Shown: positions 32,783 to 42,991, counted from the stretch's first letter. The stretch: DNA of 64,000 nucleotides from Bog-532 sp963732345 (GCA_963732345.1 CAVSZI010000015.1:62001-126000); one strand, 5' to 3'. A program made the numbers and translations. Notes: generated by a model not told the origin, from the letters alone.

Positions 32783-33001
32783 GTGGGTCACGTCGAGGTC
32801 GGTCATCTCAGTTTTGTCCTGCCCGATGGCCGCGCGCTGCTGGATGACGTGTCCTTCCGGGTGGGCAGCGGGGCGGAGGCGGCCCTGATCGGCACGAACG
32901 GGGCCAGGAAGACCACGCCGATGCGGCTGCTGGCGGGCGACCTGGTCTACGCGTCCGGCGATCCAGTCTGGGACGAGGCCCGGGTCGCCCGCGCCCGGTG
33001 A
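32783..33001 (+). pseudogene. ABC-F type ATPase, N-terminal remnant
   Basis: 72 residues from a GTG (VGHVEVGHLSFVLPDGRALL ... DDVSFRVGSGAEAALIG). The fold is clearly the first ABC domain of an ABC-F protein, but the P-loop reads GTNGARKTTP instead of GxNGAGKTTL. The conserved glycine is Arg, and the reading ends soon after LLAGDL. No signature motif or second domain exists. It overlaps the 3' end of proB on the other strand, so a deletion joined the two. Confidence 0.75.
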
Positions 33002-34137
33002 CCGTCCGCGCTGGACGAAGGGGCAAGGATGACCATCTCGTCGCGGTGCACGACCTCGCGCTCGTACTCCTGGCCCCGCTCGCGGGCCAGCCACCGGGTG
33101 GAGCGGCCCATCAGCGCGGGGATCTCGCTGGCGTCGTAGTTGACCAGGCCGCGCGCGACGACATGGCCGTCACCGTCACACAGGTCAACCGGGTCTCCCG
33201 CGTCGAACGTGCCGTCGACGCCGGTGATCCCGGCGGGCAGCAGGGACGCCCGCCGCGCCACAATGGCCTCCACGGCGCCGCGGTCCAGCCGCAGGCGGCC
33301 GCGGGCGGCCGCGGCGTGCGCCAGCCAGAGCAAGCGGGTTCTCGGCCGGCGCCCGGTGGCGGCGAAGTAGGTGCCGGCCGGCTCCCCGGCCAGCGCGGCG
33401 GCGGCCTCGGCGGCGCTGGCCACCACGGTCGGGATGCCCGCGCCGGTGGCGATCACGGCCGAGTCCACCTTGGTGGCCATCCCCCCGGTACCGGGGCCGC
33501 GGCTGCCGCCGATCCGGATGCCGTCCAGGTCGGCGTGGCTGCGGACCTCGGTGATCCGCTGAGCGCCGGGGTGGCGCGGGTCCTCGTCGTACAGGCCGTC
33601 CACGTCGGACAGCAGGATGAGAGCCCCGGCCCGGGTCACGTGCGCGACCAGCGCGGCCAGCCGGTCGTTGTCGCCGAACCGGATCTCATCGGTGGCGACG
33701 GTGTCGTTCTCGTTCACGATCGGCAGCACGCCCAGGTCGAGAAGCCGGTCCAGGGTCCGCTGCGCGTTCCGGTAGTGCGCGCGGCGCATCAGGTCATCGG
33801 CGGATAGCAGCACCTGCCCGGTGCGCCGCCCGTGCCGGGCGAACGCGGCGGCATACCGGGCGATCAGCAGTCCCTGCCCCACGCTCGCGGCCGCCTGCTG
33901 GGTGGCCAGGTCCCGCGGCCGGCTAGGCAGTCCCAGCGGGGCGATCCCGGCGGCGATCGCACCGGAGGAGACGAGGACAAGATGAGTCCCGGCCCTGGCC
34001 CGTTCGGCTAGACAATCGGCGAGCGCGACGATGCGGTCATCATCGATACCGCCATCCGCCGTCGTCAGCGAGGATGATCCGACCTTGACCACAATCCTGC
34101 CCGCCGCCGCGATGTCGGCGCGTGCAGGCCGGGTCAT
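32947..34137 (-). CDS. proB: Glutamate 5-kinase
   Basis: 396 residues. Amino-acid kinase domain (about 10-260): IVVKVGSSSLT, LVSSGAIAAGI, PIVNENDTVAT, GALILLSDVDGLYDEDPR, GTGGMATKVDSA. A PUA domain follows (about 280-370). It phosphorylates glutamate in the first step of proline synthesis. The start overlaps the obg stop (ATGA). The last 22 residues after REVVHRDEMVIL are not conserved and read antisense through the ABC-F stump, so the original stop has been lost. proA, usually downstream, is not next to it. Confidence 0.94.
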   Translation of the reverse strand: MTRPARADIAAAGRIVVKVGSSSLTTADGGIDDDRIVALADCLAERARAGTHLVLVSSGAIAAGIAPLGLPSRPRDLATQQAAASVGQGLLIARYAAAFARHGRRTGQVLLSADDLMRRAHYRNAQRTLDRLLDLGVLPIVNENDTVATDEIRFGDNDRLAALVAHVTRAGALILLSDVDGLYDEDPRHPGAQRITEVRSHADLDGIRIGGSRGPGTGGMATKVDSAVIATGAGIPTVVASAAEAAAALAGEPAGTYFAATGRRPRTRLLWLAHAAAARGRLRLDRGAVEAIVARRASLLPAGITGVDGTFDAGDPVDLCDGDGHVVARGLVNYDASEIPALMGRSTRWLARERGQEYEREVVHRDEMVILAPSSSADGHRARATRASSQTGSPDA

Positions 34138-35507
34138 CCGGGCAGCCTGCGGTCGCTGCCGCGCGGGCCGCGGCCGGCGCCCCCCGTCCCCGCCGGAACC
34201 GTGGGGTCCCAGTCGAAGACCACGGCGTCGTCCAGGTCGCCGATGAGGATCTCGTCGCCCGGTTCGGCGCCCGCTTCGCCCAGCGCCTCCTCCACCCCCA
34301 GCCGCGCGAGCCGGTCAGCGAGGAAGCCAACGGCCTCGTCGTTGCTGAAGTCGGTCTGCAGGAGCCAGCGGCGCGGCTTCTCGCCCCGGATCAGGTACGC
34401 CCCCTCCGGGGTGCGGATGATCTCGAAGTCGGGCCCGGCGGCAGGCGCGGGCCGGATGACCCGGCGGGTGGGCTGCGGCGCCGGTGTGGCCTCGCGCGCG
34501 GCGGCGACCAGCCCGGCCATGGCAAAGCCGAGCTCCCGCAGGCCCTCGCGGGCGGCGGCGGACACCTCAAAGACCTGCAGGCCACGCGCGGTGAGGGTCT
34601 CTTTGACCATGTCGGCGAGTTCCCGGGCCGCTGGGACGTCGATCTTGTTGAGGGCGACCAGCCGGGGCCGGCGGGTCAGGTCCGCCCCGGTCGCATCCTC
34701 GTAGGCCGCCAGCTCCGCTTCGAGGACGTCGAGGTCGGTGAGGGGGTCGCGGCCGGGCTCTTCGGTGGCGCAGTCGATGACGTGCACCAGCGCGGTGCAG
34801 CGCTCGATGTGCCGGAGGAACTCAAGGCCGAGCCCCTTGCCCCGGCTCGCGCCCGGGATCAGGCCGGGCACGTCCGCGATGACGAACTGCACCTCCCCGG
34901 CCTCGGCGACGCCCAGGTTCGGGATGAGGGTGGTGAAGGGGTAGTCGGCGATTTTGGGCCGGGCGGCGGACATCGCGGCGATCAGCGAGCTCTTCCCGGC
35001 GCTGGGGAAACCGACCAGCCCGACGTCGGCGATGCTCTTCAGCTCCAGGACGAGCTCGCGCTCCTCCCCCGGCTCGCCCTTGAGCGCGAACCCCGGAGCC
35101 TTGCGCCGCGGTGAGGCCAGCGCCGCGTTGCCGAGACCGCCCTTGCCGCCCGCAGCTGCGACGAACTGTGTCCCGGCGCCGATAAGGTCGGCCAGCACCT
35201 CGCCGTTCTGGGTCTTGACCACCGTGCCGTCGGGGACACCGATAACCAGGTCCGCGCCCTCGGCGCCGGTGCGGTTGGAGCCCTCACCGGGCCGGCCGTT
35301 GCCGCCGCGCCGGACCGGGCGGCGGTGGAAGTCCAAAAGCGTGGCCACACCGGGGTCGACCTCGAGAATGACGTCACCGCCCCGGCCGCCGTTCGCGCCG
35401 TCGGGGCCGCCCAGCGGCTTGAACTTCTCGCGCCTGACGGAAGCGCAGCCGTGACCGCCGTTCCCGCCGGTCACCCGAAGCAGCGCCTCATCGGCAAATT
35501 CCGCCAC
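34134..35507 (-). CDS. obg: GTPase Obg/CgtA
   Basis: 457 residues from a GTG with GGAGGGG upstream. Glycine-rich Obg domain (1-158, GGNGGHGCASVRREKF, GGRGGDVILEVDPG), G domain with GFPSAGKSSL (P-loop), YPFTTL, DVPGLIPGAS (G3) and NKID (G4), and a C-terminal OCT domain (about 345-425, FEIIRTPEGAYLIRGEKP). Obg is a ribosome-associated GTPase tied to (p)ppGpp signalling and subunit assembly. Third gene of the rplU-rpmA-obg-proB operon. Confidence 0.97.
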   Translation of the reverse strand: MAEFADEALLRVTGGNGGHGCASVRREKFKPLGGPDGANGGRGGDVILEVDPGVATLLDFHRRPVRRGGNGRPGEGSNRTGAEGADLVIGVPDGTVVKTQNGEVLADLIGAGTQFVAAAGGKGGLGNAALASPRRKAPGFALKGEPGEERELVLELKSIADVGLVGFPSAGKSSLIAAMSAARPKIADYPFTTLIPNLGVAEAGEVQFVIADVPGLIPGASRGKGLGLEFLRHIERCTALVHVIDCATEEPGRDPLTDLDVLEAELAAYEDATGADLTRRPRLVALNKIDVPAARELADMVKETLTARGLQVFEVSAAAREGLRELGFAMAGLVAAAREATPAPQPTRRVIRPAPAAGPDFEIIRTPEGAYLIRGEKPRRWLLQTDFSNDEAVGFLADRLARLGVEEALGEAGAEPGDEILIGDLDDAVVFDWDPTVPAGTGGAGRGPRGSDRRLPG

Positions 35508-35551
35508 GACGTCCCCTCCTCTCTCTTTCCCGATCGCGGCCCAGGACATGA

Positions 35552-35583
35552 CGAAGGCGGACCGGGTGGCCGGTCCGCCTTCG
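35552..35583. terminator. Hairpin between rpmA and obg
   Basis: Perfect 14-bp stem cgaaggcggaccgg / ccggtccgccttcg with loop gtgg. It probably attenuates transcription from the ribosomal-protein genes into obg; no T run follows. Confidence 0.75.
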
Positions 35584-35609
35584 CATGTCAGTGTCGCTTG
35601 GGCCGTGGA

Positions 35610-35891
35610 CTAGCCGCCGGCCGCCGGGTGCTCGCCGGACTCGGCCGGCGTAATGCTCACGGCGCGGCGGCCCCGGTGGGAACCGAAGGTCACGGTCCCG
35701 GCGACGAGTGCGAACAGGGTGTCGTCACCGCCGCGGCCGACGCCGATGCCGGGGTGGAAGTGCGTGCCCCGCTGGCGGACAAGGATCTCGCCCGCGTTCA
35801 CGCGCTGCCCGCCGAAACGCTTGACGCCAAGCCGCTGAGCGTTGGAGTCGCGGCCGTTCCGGCTGGACGAAGCGCCCTTCTTGTGTGCCAT
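35610..35891 (-). CDS. rpmA: 50S ribosomal protein L27
   Basis: 93 residues beginning MAHKKGASSSRNGRDSNAQR, the standard L27 N-terminus that reaches the peptidyl-transferase centre, then LGVKRFGGQRVNAGEILVRQ. There is no N-terminal pre-sequence of the Firmicutes type. One base separates it from the rplU stop. The tail after HRGRRAVSI is slightly long. Confidence 0.98.
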   Translation of the reverse strand: MAHKKGASSSRNGRDSNAQRLGVKRFGGQRVNAGEILVRQRGTHFHPGIGVGRGGDDTLFALVAGTVTFGSHRGRRAVSITPAESGEHPAAGG

Positions 35892-35892
35892 C

Positions 35893-36219
35893 TCAGCTCT
35901 TCGCCTTCTCCGCCGCGTCGATACCGGTGATCCGGACCCGGGTGTACTTCTGGCGGTGGCCCAGACGGCGCCGGTAGCCGGTCTTGTTCCGGTAATGAAT
36001 CATGTTGATCTTGGGTCCGGCGGCGTCTCCGACGATCTCCGCCGTGATCCGGTACCCGCTGACCTTCGCGGGGTCGCTGATCACATGGTCGTCGTCTACC
36101 ACGAGGACCGCCGGCAGCGTGACGCTCGAGCCGACGTCGCCGGAAAGCTTGTCGACGTTCAGGACGTCATCGACCGACACTTTTTCCTGCCGACCGCCGC
36201 AGCGCACAATCGCGTACAC
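35893..36219 (-). CDS. rplU: 50S ribosomal protein L21
   Basis: 108 residues from a GTG (MYAIVRCGGRQEKVSVDDVL). The C-terminal RRRLGHRQKYTRVRITGI block is the L21 signature and contacts 23S rRNA. First gene of the rplU-rpmA-obg-proB operon; its promoter should be in the 196-bp gap to rne. Normal length. Confidence 0.98.
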   Translation of the reverse strand: MYAIVRCGGRQEKVSVDDVLNVDKLSGDVGSSVTLPAVLVVDDDHVISDPAKVSGYRITAEIVGDAAGPKINMIHYRNKTGYRRRLGHRQKYTRVRITGIDAAEKAKS

Positions 36220-36415
36220 CCGAGAACTCTCTCTCCCTCGTGCGTGCCCTCGCGGGTCTCCCGGTTATCGCCCCGGGGACCGGTGTCGCAACGACGGGCT
36301 CGCCTGAATGTCCAAACTGGCGCTCCGGGGGCCCTCAACGGACACGTCCCATGCGCCGACAGCCAAGGCTACCAGAGCTTCTCCATTGCGCAGAATCTCA
36401 TGGCCACAGTGCCGG

Positions 36416-39400
36416 TCATGGGTTCGGCGCCGAGATTGGCTCGGGTCCGGTCACGTCTTCCGGGGCCTGCGCATCCGGGGTTTCCGGGGCCTGCGCGTCC
36501 GGGGTTTCCGGGGCCTGCGCGTCCGGGGTTTCCAGGGCGTCCGCGTCCGGGGTTTCCGGGGCCTGCGCGTCCGGGGTTTCCGCCTGGGCGTCCGCGGCCG
36601 CGGCGTGCGCGTCCGGGGCGTCCGGACTGTCTGCGTCCAGGGCGTGGACGTCAGGGGCGTGGGCCGCCGTCGGCTCGGCCGGGGGCTGGGCGCCGGCGGG
36701 GTACGTCGCGGCGCCGTTCAGGCCCACTTCCGGTACCTCCAGCCCGGCGCCAAACTGGCTGACGGTCAGGTCCGCCGGAGTGGCGACGATATCCGCCGGC
36801 TTGGGGATGACGTCGGCGGGGGTGGGGATGACGGCCGGCGAGCTCTCGGCGGCCGCCACCTCGCCGGACGGGGCGGCGACCTGGCCGGGGCGCCCCCGGT
36901 TCTCGCCACGGCCCTTGCGGCCGCTGCCGCCGCCGCCGTTGCCGCTGCTGGCGTTTGCTCCGCCGTTGCCGCTGCCCTTGCCACCGCTGGCGTTCGCGCT
37001 ACCGTTGCCGTTCGGCTTCTGGTCACCGCCGCGGCCGCCACCGCGGCTGTGCGTGTGGGTGTGGCCGCCGCCCGAGCTGCCCTGGCCGGGCTGGGCGAGG
37101 TCGGCCAGGTCCAGCGACACGTGCACGCCGCGCCCGTTGCAGGATTCGCACGGCACCGAGAACGCCTCCAGCAGGCCGGCCCGACCCGCTTGCGGGTCAT
37201 CTGGACCAGGCCCAGCGACGTCACCTCGGCGACCTGGTGCTTGGTGCGGTCCCGGGCCAGGCATTCCAGCAGCCGGCGCAGCACGAGCTCGCGGTTGCTC
37301 TCCAGAACCATGTCGATGAAGTCGATGACGATAATGCCGCCGACGTCCCGCAGCCGGAGTTGCCGGACGATCTCCTCGGCCGACTCCAGGTTGTTGCGGG
37401 TGACCGTCTCCTCCAGGTTCCCGCCCTGGCCGGTGAACTTGCCGGTGTTCACGTCGATAACGGTCATCGCCTCGGTGCGGTCGATGACCAGCGAGCCGCC
37501 ACTCGGCAGCCACACCTTGCGCTCCATGGCCTTGGTCAGCTGCTCGTCGATGCGGTACTCGGCGAAGGCGTCCCGGCCCTCGTCATCCCAGGGGCTGAGC
37601 AGGCCGGCCAGGTGCGGCGCGACGTAGCGGACGTACTCGTCAACCTCGTCCCACGCGTCGTTACCGGACACGATGAGCTGGCTGAAGTCCTCGTTGAACA
37701 CGTCCCGGATCACCCGGACGGTCAGGTCCGGCTCGCCGTATAGCAGCTCTGGGGCGCTGGCCGTCTTGGCCTTGCGCTCGATGTTCTCCCACTGGGCGGC
37801 CAGCCGGGCCACGTCGCGGTCAAGCTCGTCCTCGGTCGCGCCCTCGGCGGCCGTGCGGACGATGACGCCGGCGTCTTCCGGCATGACCTTCTTGAGGATC
37901 CTCTTCAGCCGGGTCCGCTCGGTGTCGGGCAGCTTGCGGCTGATGCCGGTCATCGACGCGCCCGGCACGTACACCAGGTAACGGCCAGGCAGGCTCACCT
38001 GGCTGGTCAACCGGGCGCCTTTGTGACCCACCGGGTCCTTGGTCACCTGGACGAGGATGGACTGCCCTGACTTCAGCGCGGACTCGATCCGCTTCGACTG
38101 CCCTTCGAGCCCGCTGGCGTCGAAGTTCACCTCGCCGGCGTAGAGCACGGCGTTGCGGCCCTTGCCGATGTCGACGAACGCCGCCTCCATCGAGGGAAGC
38201 ACGTTCTGAACCTTGCCGAGGTAAACGTTGCCGACGTAGGACTGGTGGCTCGCGCGGTTCACGTAGTGCTCGACGAGGACGTCGTCCTCGAGCACGGCGA
38301 TCTGGGTCCGGTCCCCGCGCTGGCGCACAACCATGGTCCGCTCGACGGCCTCGCGGCGCGCCAGGAACTCGGCCTCGCTGACGACCGGGGGCCTGCGGCG
38401 GCCGGACTCGCGGCCTTCGCGCCGCCGCTGCCGCTTGGCCTCAAGCCGGGTCGACCCCTTGACCGAGCGGACGTCGTCCTCGGCGCGGGCCGCGGCCGAC
38501 CGGGGCTCTCGCACGTGCACCACGGTGTCCGGCGGGTCGTCCTCGGTGCCCGCGCGCTCGGTGTCGGCCGCCGAACCGCGACGCCGCTTCCGGCGACGGC
38601 GGCGCCCCTGCGCGCTCCCGTTCTCATCGTCACTCTCGTCGCTGTCCTGGCCATCCGCGTCGGCGTCCGCGGAATCGTTCTCGTCAGCCGCGTTCGCGCC
38701 GCTGCGCGACCTGCCGCCCGGGCCTGCGCCGGTTTCTGCGGCCGACTCCCCGTCGCCTGCTTCGGCGGCGGAGTCGTCCGCGCCGTTGCCGCCCCGCGCC
38801 CGGGTACGGCTGCGGCCGCCCCTCCGGCGGCGGCGGCGCCCCGGCTGGGCACCGTCCTCGGAATCATCGTCGGCGTCGTCGTCCAGGCCCTCCAGCGCGC
38901 CCGGCGCACCCGGCCCGCTTGGCGCACCTGGCTCGGTGACGCCGGGCCCACCTGGCGCGCTCCCCGCCGCCTGGCTGGCCGGCCCGGAATTCGCCGGGTC
39001 CGTCTCTTCGTCAGCGTCGCGGCTGGCCCCGGAGGCGCTGCCGCCGCGCCGTCCGCCGTTGCCGCCCGTCCGGGCCGCCGGGGGCCCATCGTCCGTGGCG
39101 GACCTGACCCGCCCGCCACGGCGCCGGGTGGCGGGCCGGCGGCCGCTGCTTTCTTCGTCGGTGTCGTGATCCGGTCCCGCGCCTGATGCCGGGCCCGGTG
39201 CGGGCTGGCCCAGCGGGGTAGCCGGGGCCGGCGAGGTGGCCGCCGGCGGCTGGAAAAGGACCTGCGGCGGCTGGAAGGACACAGCAGGCAGGGACGCACC
39301 GGGCGCCGGCGGCACAATGGGCCCGGAGGAACCGGGTACGGAGGTACTGGGCCCGGACACGCTGGGCCCGGGCACGCTGGGCCCGGGCACGCTGGGCCCG

Positions 39401-39681
39401 GGCACGCTGGGCCCGGGCACGCTGGGCCCGGGCACGCTGGGCCCGGGCACGCTGGGCCCGGACACGCTGGGCGCAATGGCGCTGGCCCCTGGGGCGCCGG
39501 GCCCCGACGTCCCGGTCAACGCGGGCGCGCTCGGCGCCTGCCGCTCCGGTGCAATCGGATCGGGCGGCCCGACCGGGCGGCTTGAGACGCCACCGCGGCC
39601 AGTCCCGGCGCTTACCGCGCCATTGTCTGAGCCGCCTGACCCATCATTGAATTCTCTGTCGTTCGGCTCGTTCTCGAGCAT
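36416..39681 (-). CDS. rne: Ribonuclease E/G, frameshifted, with long disordered arms
   Basis: About 1,090 residues when one base is restored. N-terminal ~440 residues are disordered (PSVPG repeats, then acidic/basic RRRR-rich blocks). The catalytic part has the S1 domain (ASHQSYVGNVYLGKVQNVLP), DNase-I-like metal site DVNTGKFTGQGG and VIDFIDM. At QMTRKRVG the frame breaks (near 37175-37184): the expected continuation QGLLEAFSVPCESCNGRG with the zinc-link cysteines lies in the next frame, which runs on to a Gly/Asn and PDAQAPET-repeat tail. The break looks like a single missing base. RNase E/G processes rRNA and starts mRNA decay. Confidence 0.9.
36461..36585. repeat. 24-bp minisatellite in the rne C-terminal arm
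   Basis: About five 24-bp units (core ggggcctgcgcgtccggggt) encode ETPDAQAP octapeptides at the extreme C-terminus. Confidence 0.85.
39346..39465. repeat. 15-bp minisatellite in the rne N-terminal arm
   Basis: Eight units of gctgggcccgggcac encode repeated GPSVP pentapeptides (minus strand). Near-perfect copies suggest recent expansion. Confidence 0.9.
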
Positions 39682-39951
39682 CCGGGCAATCTCCCGTCAA
39701 GCTCCCGGGCGCGCGAACCCGTGAGGGGTCCTGCGCGCCGCGCGGGAACACATCGTTTCCACATCCCTGGACGGAGCCGGCCACAACGGCGGCTACGGCG
39801 CCCAGGTTCGTTACCTGTCTCAGTTCTGCGCGGGGTCGCGAAGACTGTCCCGCGTGCCGCGCAGCCGCAGAGCGGCCGGGCCGCCTCGCGGAAAAGCGGA
39901 CCAGCGTGGCTTGCAGCACGGGTCCGCGGCCCATGGGGCGCACCGGCGCCC

Positions 39952-41031
39952 TCATGGCACGTCCATCTGTTCCGGCGCCCCGTATTGCGGCGTCCGGTGG
40001 TGCGGCGCCCCCAGCGCCTGGTGGTGCGGCGCCTGGTCCTGCGGCGCCTGAGTCGGTGATGCCTGAGTTTGAAATCCCTGAGTTTGAAATCCCTGAGTTT
40101 GGGATCCCTGAGTTTGGGATCCCTGAGTCTGCGGCACCTGAGCCTGCGGCGCCCGTGCTGGCGCACCGGCGTGTCCCGCCATCGCAGGCGGCTGACCCGG
40201 TCCCACCACACCGTCGTCTCCGAGCACGCCCTGGGCCACCCTTGTCACGGCCGGCGGCGAGGCGGGCGCCAGGTCGGCGATCTGCCGCAACGCGACTAGG
40301 ACGTCCTCGGGCCGCACGGCAGGCTCCGTGTGCCGAATAACTATTCGGATTATCGCACACGCGTCTGAGTGGTCAGCGGAGGCGCGCGATCCGGCGTCCA
40401 TCGTCAGCACGGCGCCGCGGGCGTCCAGACGGCGGACACCCTTGTTGGTCAGCCGTTCAACGTGTGCGTCGGCGGCCGCCAGGAACTCCCGGGCCGCCGC
40501 CGCGGCGGCTTCCGGTGAGATCCCGGGCAGTTCCACCAGCCACTCCGACATCATCAGGCGGCTGTTCAGCGTGCCGCCGGCGTCTTCCCTGACTTCGATA
40601 ACGTCTATCCCGTCCGGCAGCGCCGTGTCCAGTGCCGAACGCAGCCGGGCCGGATCCTGCGCCACGGTCAGCGCAAGGGTCAGGTACTCCGCCTCGCTCG
40701 CCACCCCGGTCTGGGTGCCGCTGGCATAGGAAATCTTGGGGTGCGGGTTGAACCCGGCCGACCGGGCCATCGGGATCCCGGCCTGGCGCACCGCACGCTC
40801 GAAGGCCCGGCCCACGTCGCGGTGGCTGGCGAAGCGCATCCGGCCCCGCTTGGCGTATGTGACCAGAAGGTGCTGGACCGCTGGCGCGGCCGGCTGGCCG
40901 CCGGGCACGGGGCGAGGTCCGTGGCCGGGCCGCGCCGCGGACGCTGGGCGGCCTCCGGATGCGGGCGCTCCGGGCGCGGGCGCTACGGGCGCGGGCGCTA
41001 CGGGCGCGGGGCGGACTGTGGACGCAGACAT
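39952..41031 (-). CDS. TIGR03936-family radical-SAM-linked protein (DUF2344)
   Basis: 359 residues. Residues about 50-245 match DUF2344/TIGR03936: VQHLLVTYAKRGRMRFASHR, VGRAFERAVRQAGIPMARS, FNPHPKISYASGTQTGVAS, then the SPEA/L-rich region. The N-terminus is Pro/Ala-rich. The last 100 residues are low complexity, with SQTQG/FQTQG repeats from a 15-bp minisatellite. The gene always follows a TIGR03960 B12/radical-SAM gene; here one base separates them. Function of the pair is not established; a role in tRNA or rRNA modification has been supposed. Confidence 0.92.
   Translation of the reverse strand: MSASTVRPAPVAPAPVAPAPGAPASGGRPASAARPGHGPRPVPGGQPAAPAVQHLLVTYAKRGRMRFASHRDVGRAFERAVRQAGIPMARSAGFNPHPKISYASGTQTGVASEAEYLTLALTVAQDPARLRSALDTALPDGIDVIEVREDAGGTLNSRLMMSEWLVELPGISPEAAAAAAREFLAAADAHVERLTNKGVRRLDARGAVLTMDAGSRASADHSDACAIIRIVIRHTEPAVRPEDVLVALRQIADLAPASPPAVTRVAQGVLGDDGVVGPGQPPAMAGHAGAPARAPQAQVPQTQGSQTQGSQTQGFQTQGFQTQASPTQAPQDQAPHHQALGAPHHRTPQYGAPEQMDVP
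40062..40136. repeat. 15-bp minisatellite in the DUF2344 tail
   Basis: Five units related to ctgagtttgaaatcc / ctgagtttgggatcc encode GFQTQ/GSQTQ pentapeptides. The low GC of this array stands out from the gene around it. Confidence 0.85.
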
Positions 41032-41032
41032 G

Positions 41033-42991
41033 TCAGGTCACGCTCAGGACCGGGAGCAGCCGGGTACCGGCCGGCAGGCGCTCGCCGGTCGGGCCGGCCT
41101 GGATCTCGGTGCCCATCGAGGGGCAGACCCCGCAGTCGTAGCAGGGGGTCCACCGGCAGTCCTCGACCTCGGCCGCCCCGCTGAGCGCGTCCTGCCAGTC
41201 CTGCCACAGCCAATCGTGGTCGAGGCCGGCGTCGAGGTGATCCCAGGGCATTACCTCGCTGCGGTCCCGCTCGCGGGTGGTGTACCATGCCAGGTCCACC
41301 GGCTCGCCGTTCAGGGCCTTGTCCGCGCACGTGGCCCAGCGCGGATAAGAGAAGTACTCGCTCCAGCCATCGAAGCGTGCGCCATCTCGCCACGCCGCCA
41401 GGATGACCCGGCCGACCCGGCGGTCCCCGCGGGACAGCAGCCCTTCGATCACCGACGGCTCACCGTCGTGGTAACGGAAACCGATGGCGCGGCCGTAGGC
41501 CGGGTCGGATCGCAGCGCGGCGCCGAGCTTGCGCAGCCGCGCGTCGACGACCTCGTGGTCGCACTGGGCGGCCCACTGGAACGGCGTGTGCGGCTTGGGC
41601 ACGAAGCCGCCGATGGACACGGTGCAGCGGATGTCCCGGCGCCCGGTCGCCTCCCGTCCCGCCTGGATCACCTTGCGGGCCAGGGCGGCGATGGCCAGCA
41701 CGTCCTCGTCGGTCTCGGTCGGCAGGCCGCACATGAAGTACAGCTTCACCTGCCGCCAGCCGCTGGAGTACGCCGTGGTCACCGTCCTGATCAGGTCTTC
41801 CTCGGTGACCATCTTGTTGATCACCTTGCGCATCCGCTCCGAGCCGCCCTCGGGCGCGAACGTCAGGCCGGACCGTCGCCCGCCCCGGCTGAGCTCGTCG
41901 GCGAGCGTCACGTTGAACGCGTCGACCCGGGTGGACGGGAGCGACAGGCCGGTGTTGGTACCCTCGTAGGCGTCGGCGAGATCCTTGGCGATTTCGTTGA
42001 TCTCGCTGTGGTCGGCGCTGGACAGCGAGAGCAGGCCGACCTCCTGGAAGCCGGTCGCGGCCACCCCCTTCTCGACCATGGCACCGATCGTGGTGATGCT
42101 CCGCTCCCGCACCGGCCGGGTGATCATCCCCGCCTGGCAGAACCGGCAGCCCCGGGTGCAGCCGCGGAAGATCTCCACGCTGTACCGCTCGTGCACGGTC
42201 TCGGCGACCGGAACGATCGGCTTGGTCGGGTACTGCCAGTTGTCGAGGTCCAGCACGGTGTGCTTGGCCACGACCGGCGGGATACCGGGGCGGTTGGGCA
42301 CGACCCGGGCTATCCGCCCGTCCGGGTGGTAGTCCACGTCGTAGCAGCGCGGGACGTACAGATGGCATTGGGCGGCCAGCGTCGCCAGCAGGCCGTCCCG
42401 GCCGCCGGGGCGGCCGGCCCGCTTCCAGTCCCGCACCTTCGCGGTAATAGCCAGCACGGCCTCTTCACCGTCACCGAGGACCACGCCGTCCAGGAAGTCG
42501 GCGATCGGCTCGGGGTTGAAGGCCGCGTGACCGCCGGCGATCACGAGCGGGTACCAGGTACCGTCCGCAGGGTCCCGGTCTTCGCTCTGCAGCGGAATCC
42601 GGGCCAGGTCCAGCGCCGTGAGCAGGTTCGTGTAGCCCAGTTCGGTGGAAAAACTCACCCCGAGCACGTCGAAGGCGCCCACGGGCCGGTGGGCGTCCAC
42701 GGTGAACTGGGGCAGGCCGTGCTCACGCATCAGGGCCTCGAGGTCCGGCCAGACGCTATAGGTCCGTTCGGCCAGGACACCGTCCTGCTCGTTAAGGATC
42801 TCGTAGAGGATCTGCACGCCCTGGTTGGGCAGTCCCACCTCGTAAGCGTCCGGGTAGAGCAGCGCCCAGCGCACGTCCGTGGCGTCCCAGTCCTTGACGA
42901 TCGAGTTCACCTCGCCACCGACATAGGCGATCGGCTTCCGGACGCGCGGGAGCAGTGGCTCGAGGCGCTGGTATACCGACTCTACTGGCAT
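41033..42991 (-). CDS. TIGR03960-family B12-binding/radical SAM protein
   Basis: 652 residues. N-terminal cobalamin-binding-like domain (about 30-190), radical-SAM domain with FRGCTRGCRFCQAG (CxxxCxxC ligands of the 4Fe-4S cluster), GLTFAPEGGSERMRKVINK and YFMCGLPTETDEDVL, and a C-terminal region with CRWTPCYDCGVCPSMGTEI, possibly another cluster site. It starts the two-gene unit with TIGR03936, upstream of rne, the conserved actinobacterial order. The precise reaction is unknown. Confidence 0.94.
   Translation of the reverse strand: MPVESVYQRLEPLLPRVRKPIAYVGGEVNSIVKDWDATDVRWALLYPDAYEVGLPNQGVQILYEILNEQDGVLAERTYSVWPDLEALMREHGLPQFTVDAHRPVGAFDVLGVSFSTELGYTNLLTALDLARIPLQSEDRDPADGTWYPLVIAGGHAAFNPEPIADFLDGVVLGDGEEAVLAITAKVRDWKRAGRPGGRDGLLATLAAQCHLYVPRCYDVDYHPDGRIARVVPNRPGIPPVVAKHTVLDLDNWQYPTKPIVPVAETVHERYSVEIFRGCTRGCRFCQAGMITRPVRERSITTIGAMVEKGVAATGFQEVGLLSLSSADHSEINEIAKDLADAYEGTNTGLSLPSTRVDAFNVTLADELSRGGRRSGLTFAPEGGSERMRKVINKMVTEEDLIRTVTTAYSSGWRQVKLYFMCGLPTETDEDVLAIAALARKVIQAGREATGRRDIRCTVSIGGFVPKPHTPFQWAAQCDHEVVDARLRKLGAALRSDPAYGRAIGFRYHDGEPSVIEGLLSRGDRRVGRVILAAWRDGARFDGWSEYFSYPRWATCADKALNGEPVDLAWYTTRERDRSEVMPWDHLDAGLDHDWLWQDWQDALSGAAEVEDCRWTPCYDCGVCPSMGTEIQAGPTGERLPAGTRLLPVLSVT

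Noticed and set aside
39346..39465. Possible CRISPR array
   Set aside because: Direct repeats are contiguous 15-mers without spacers and lie inside rne.
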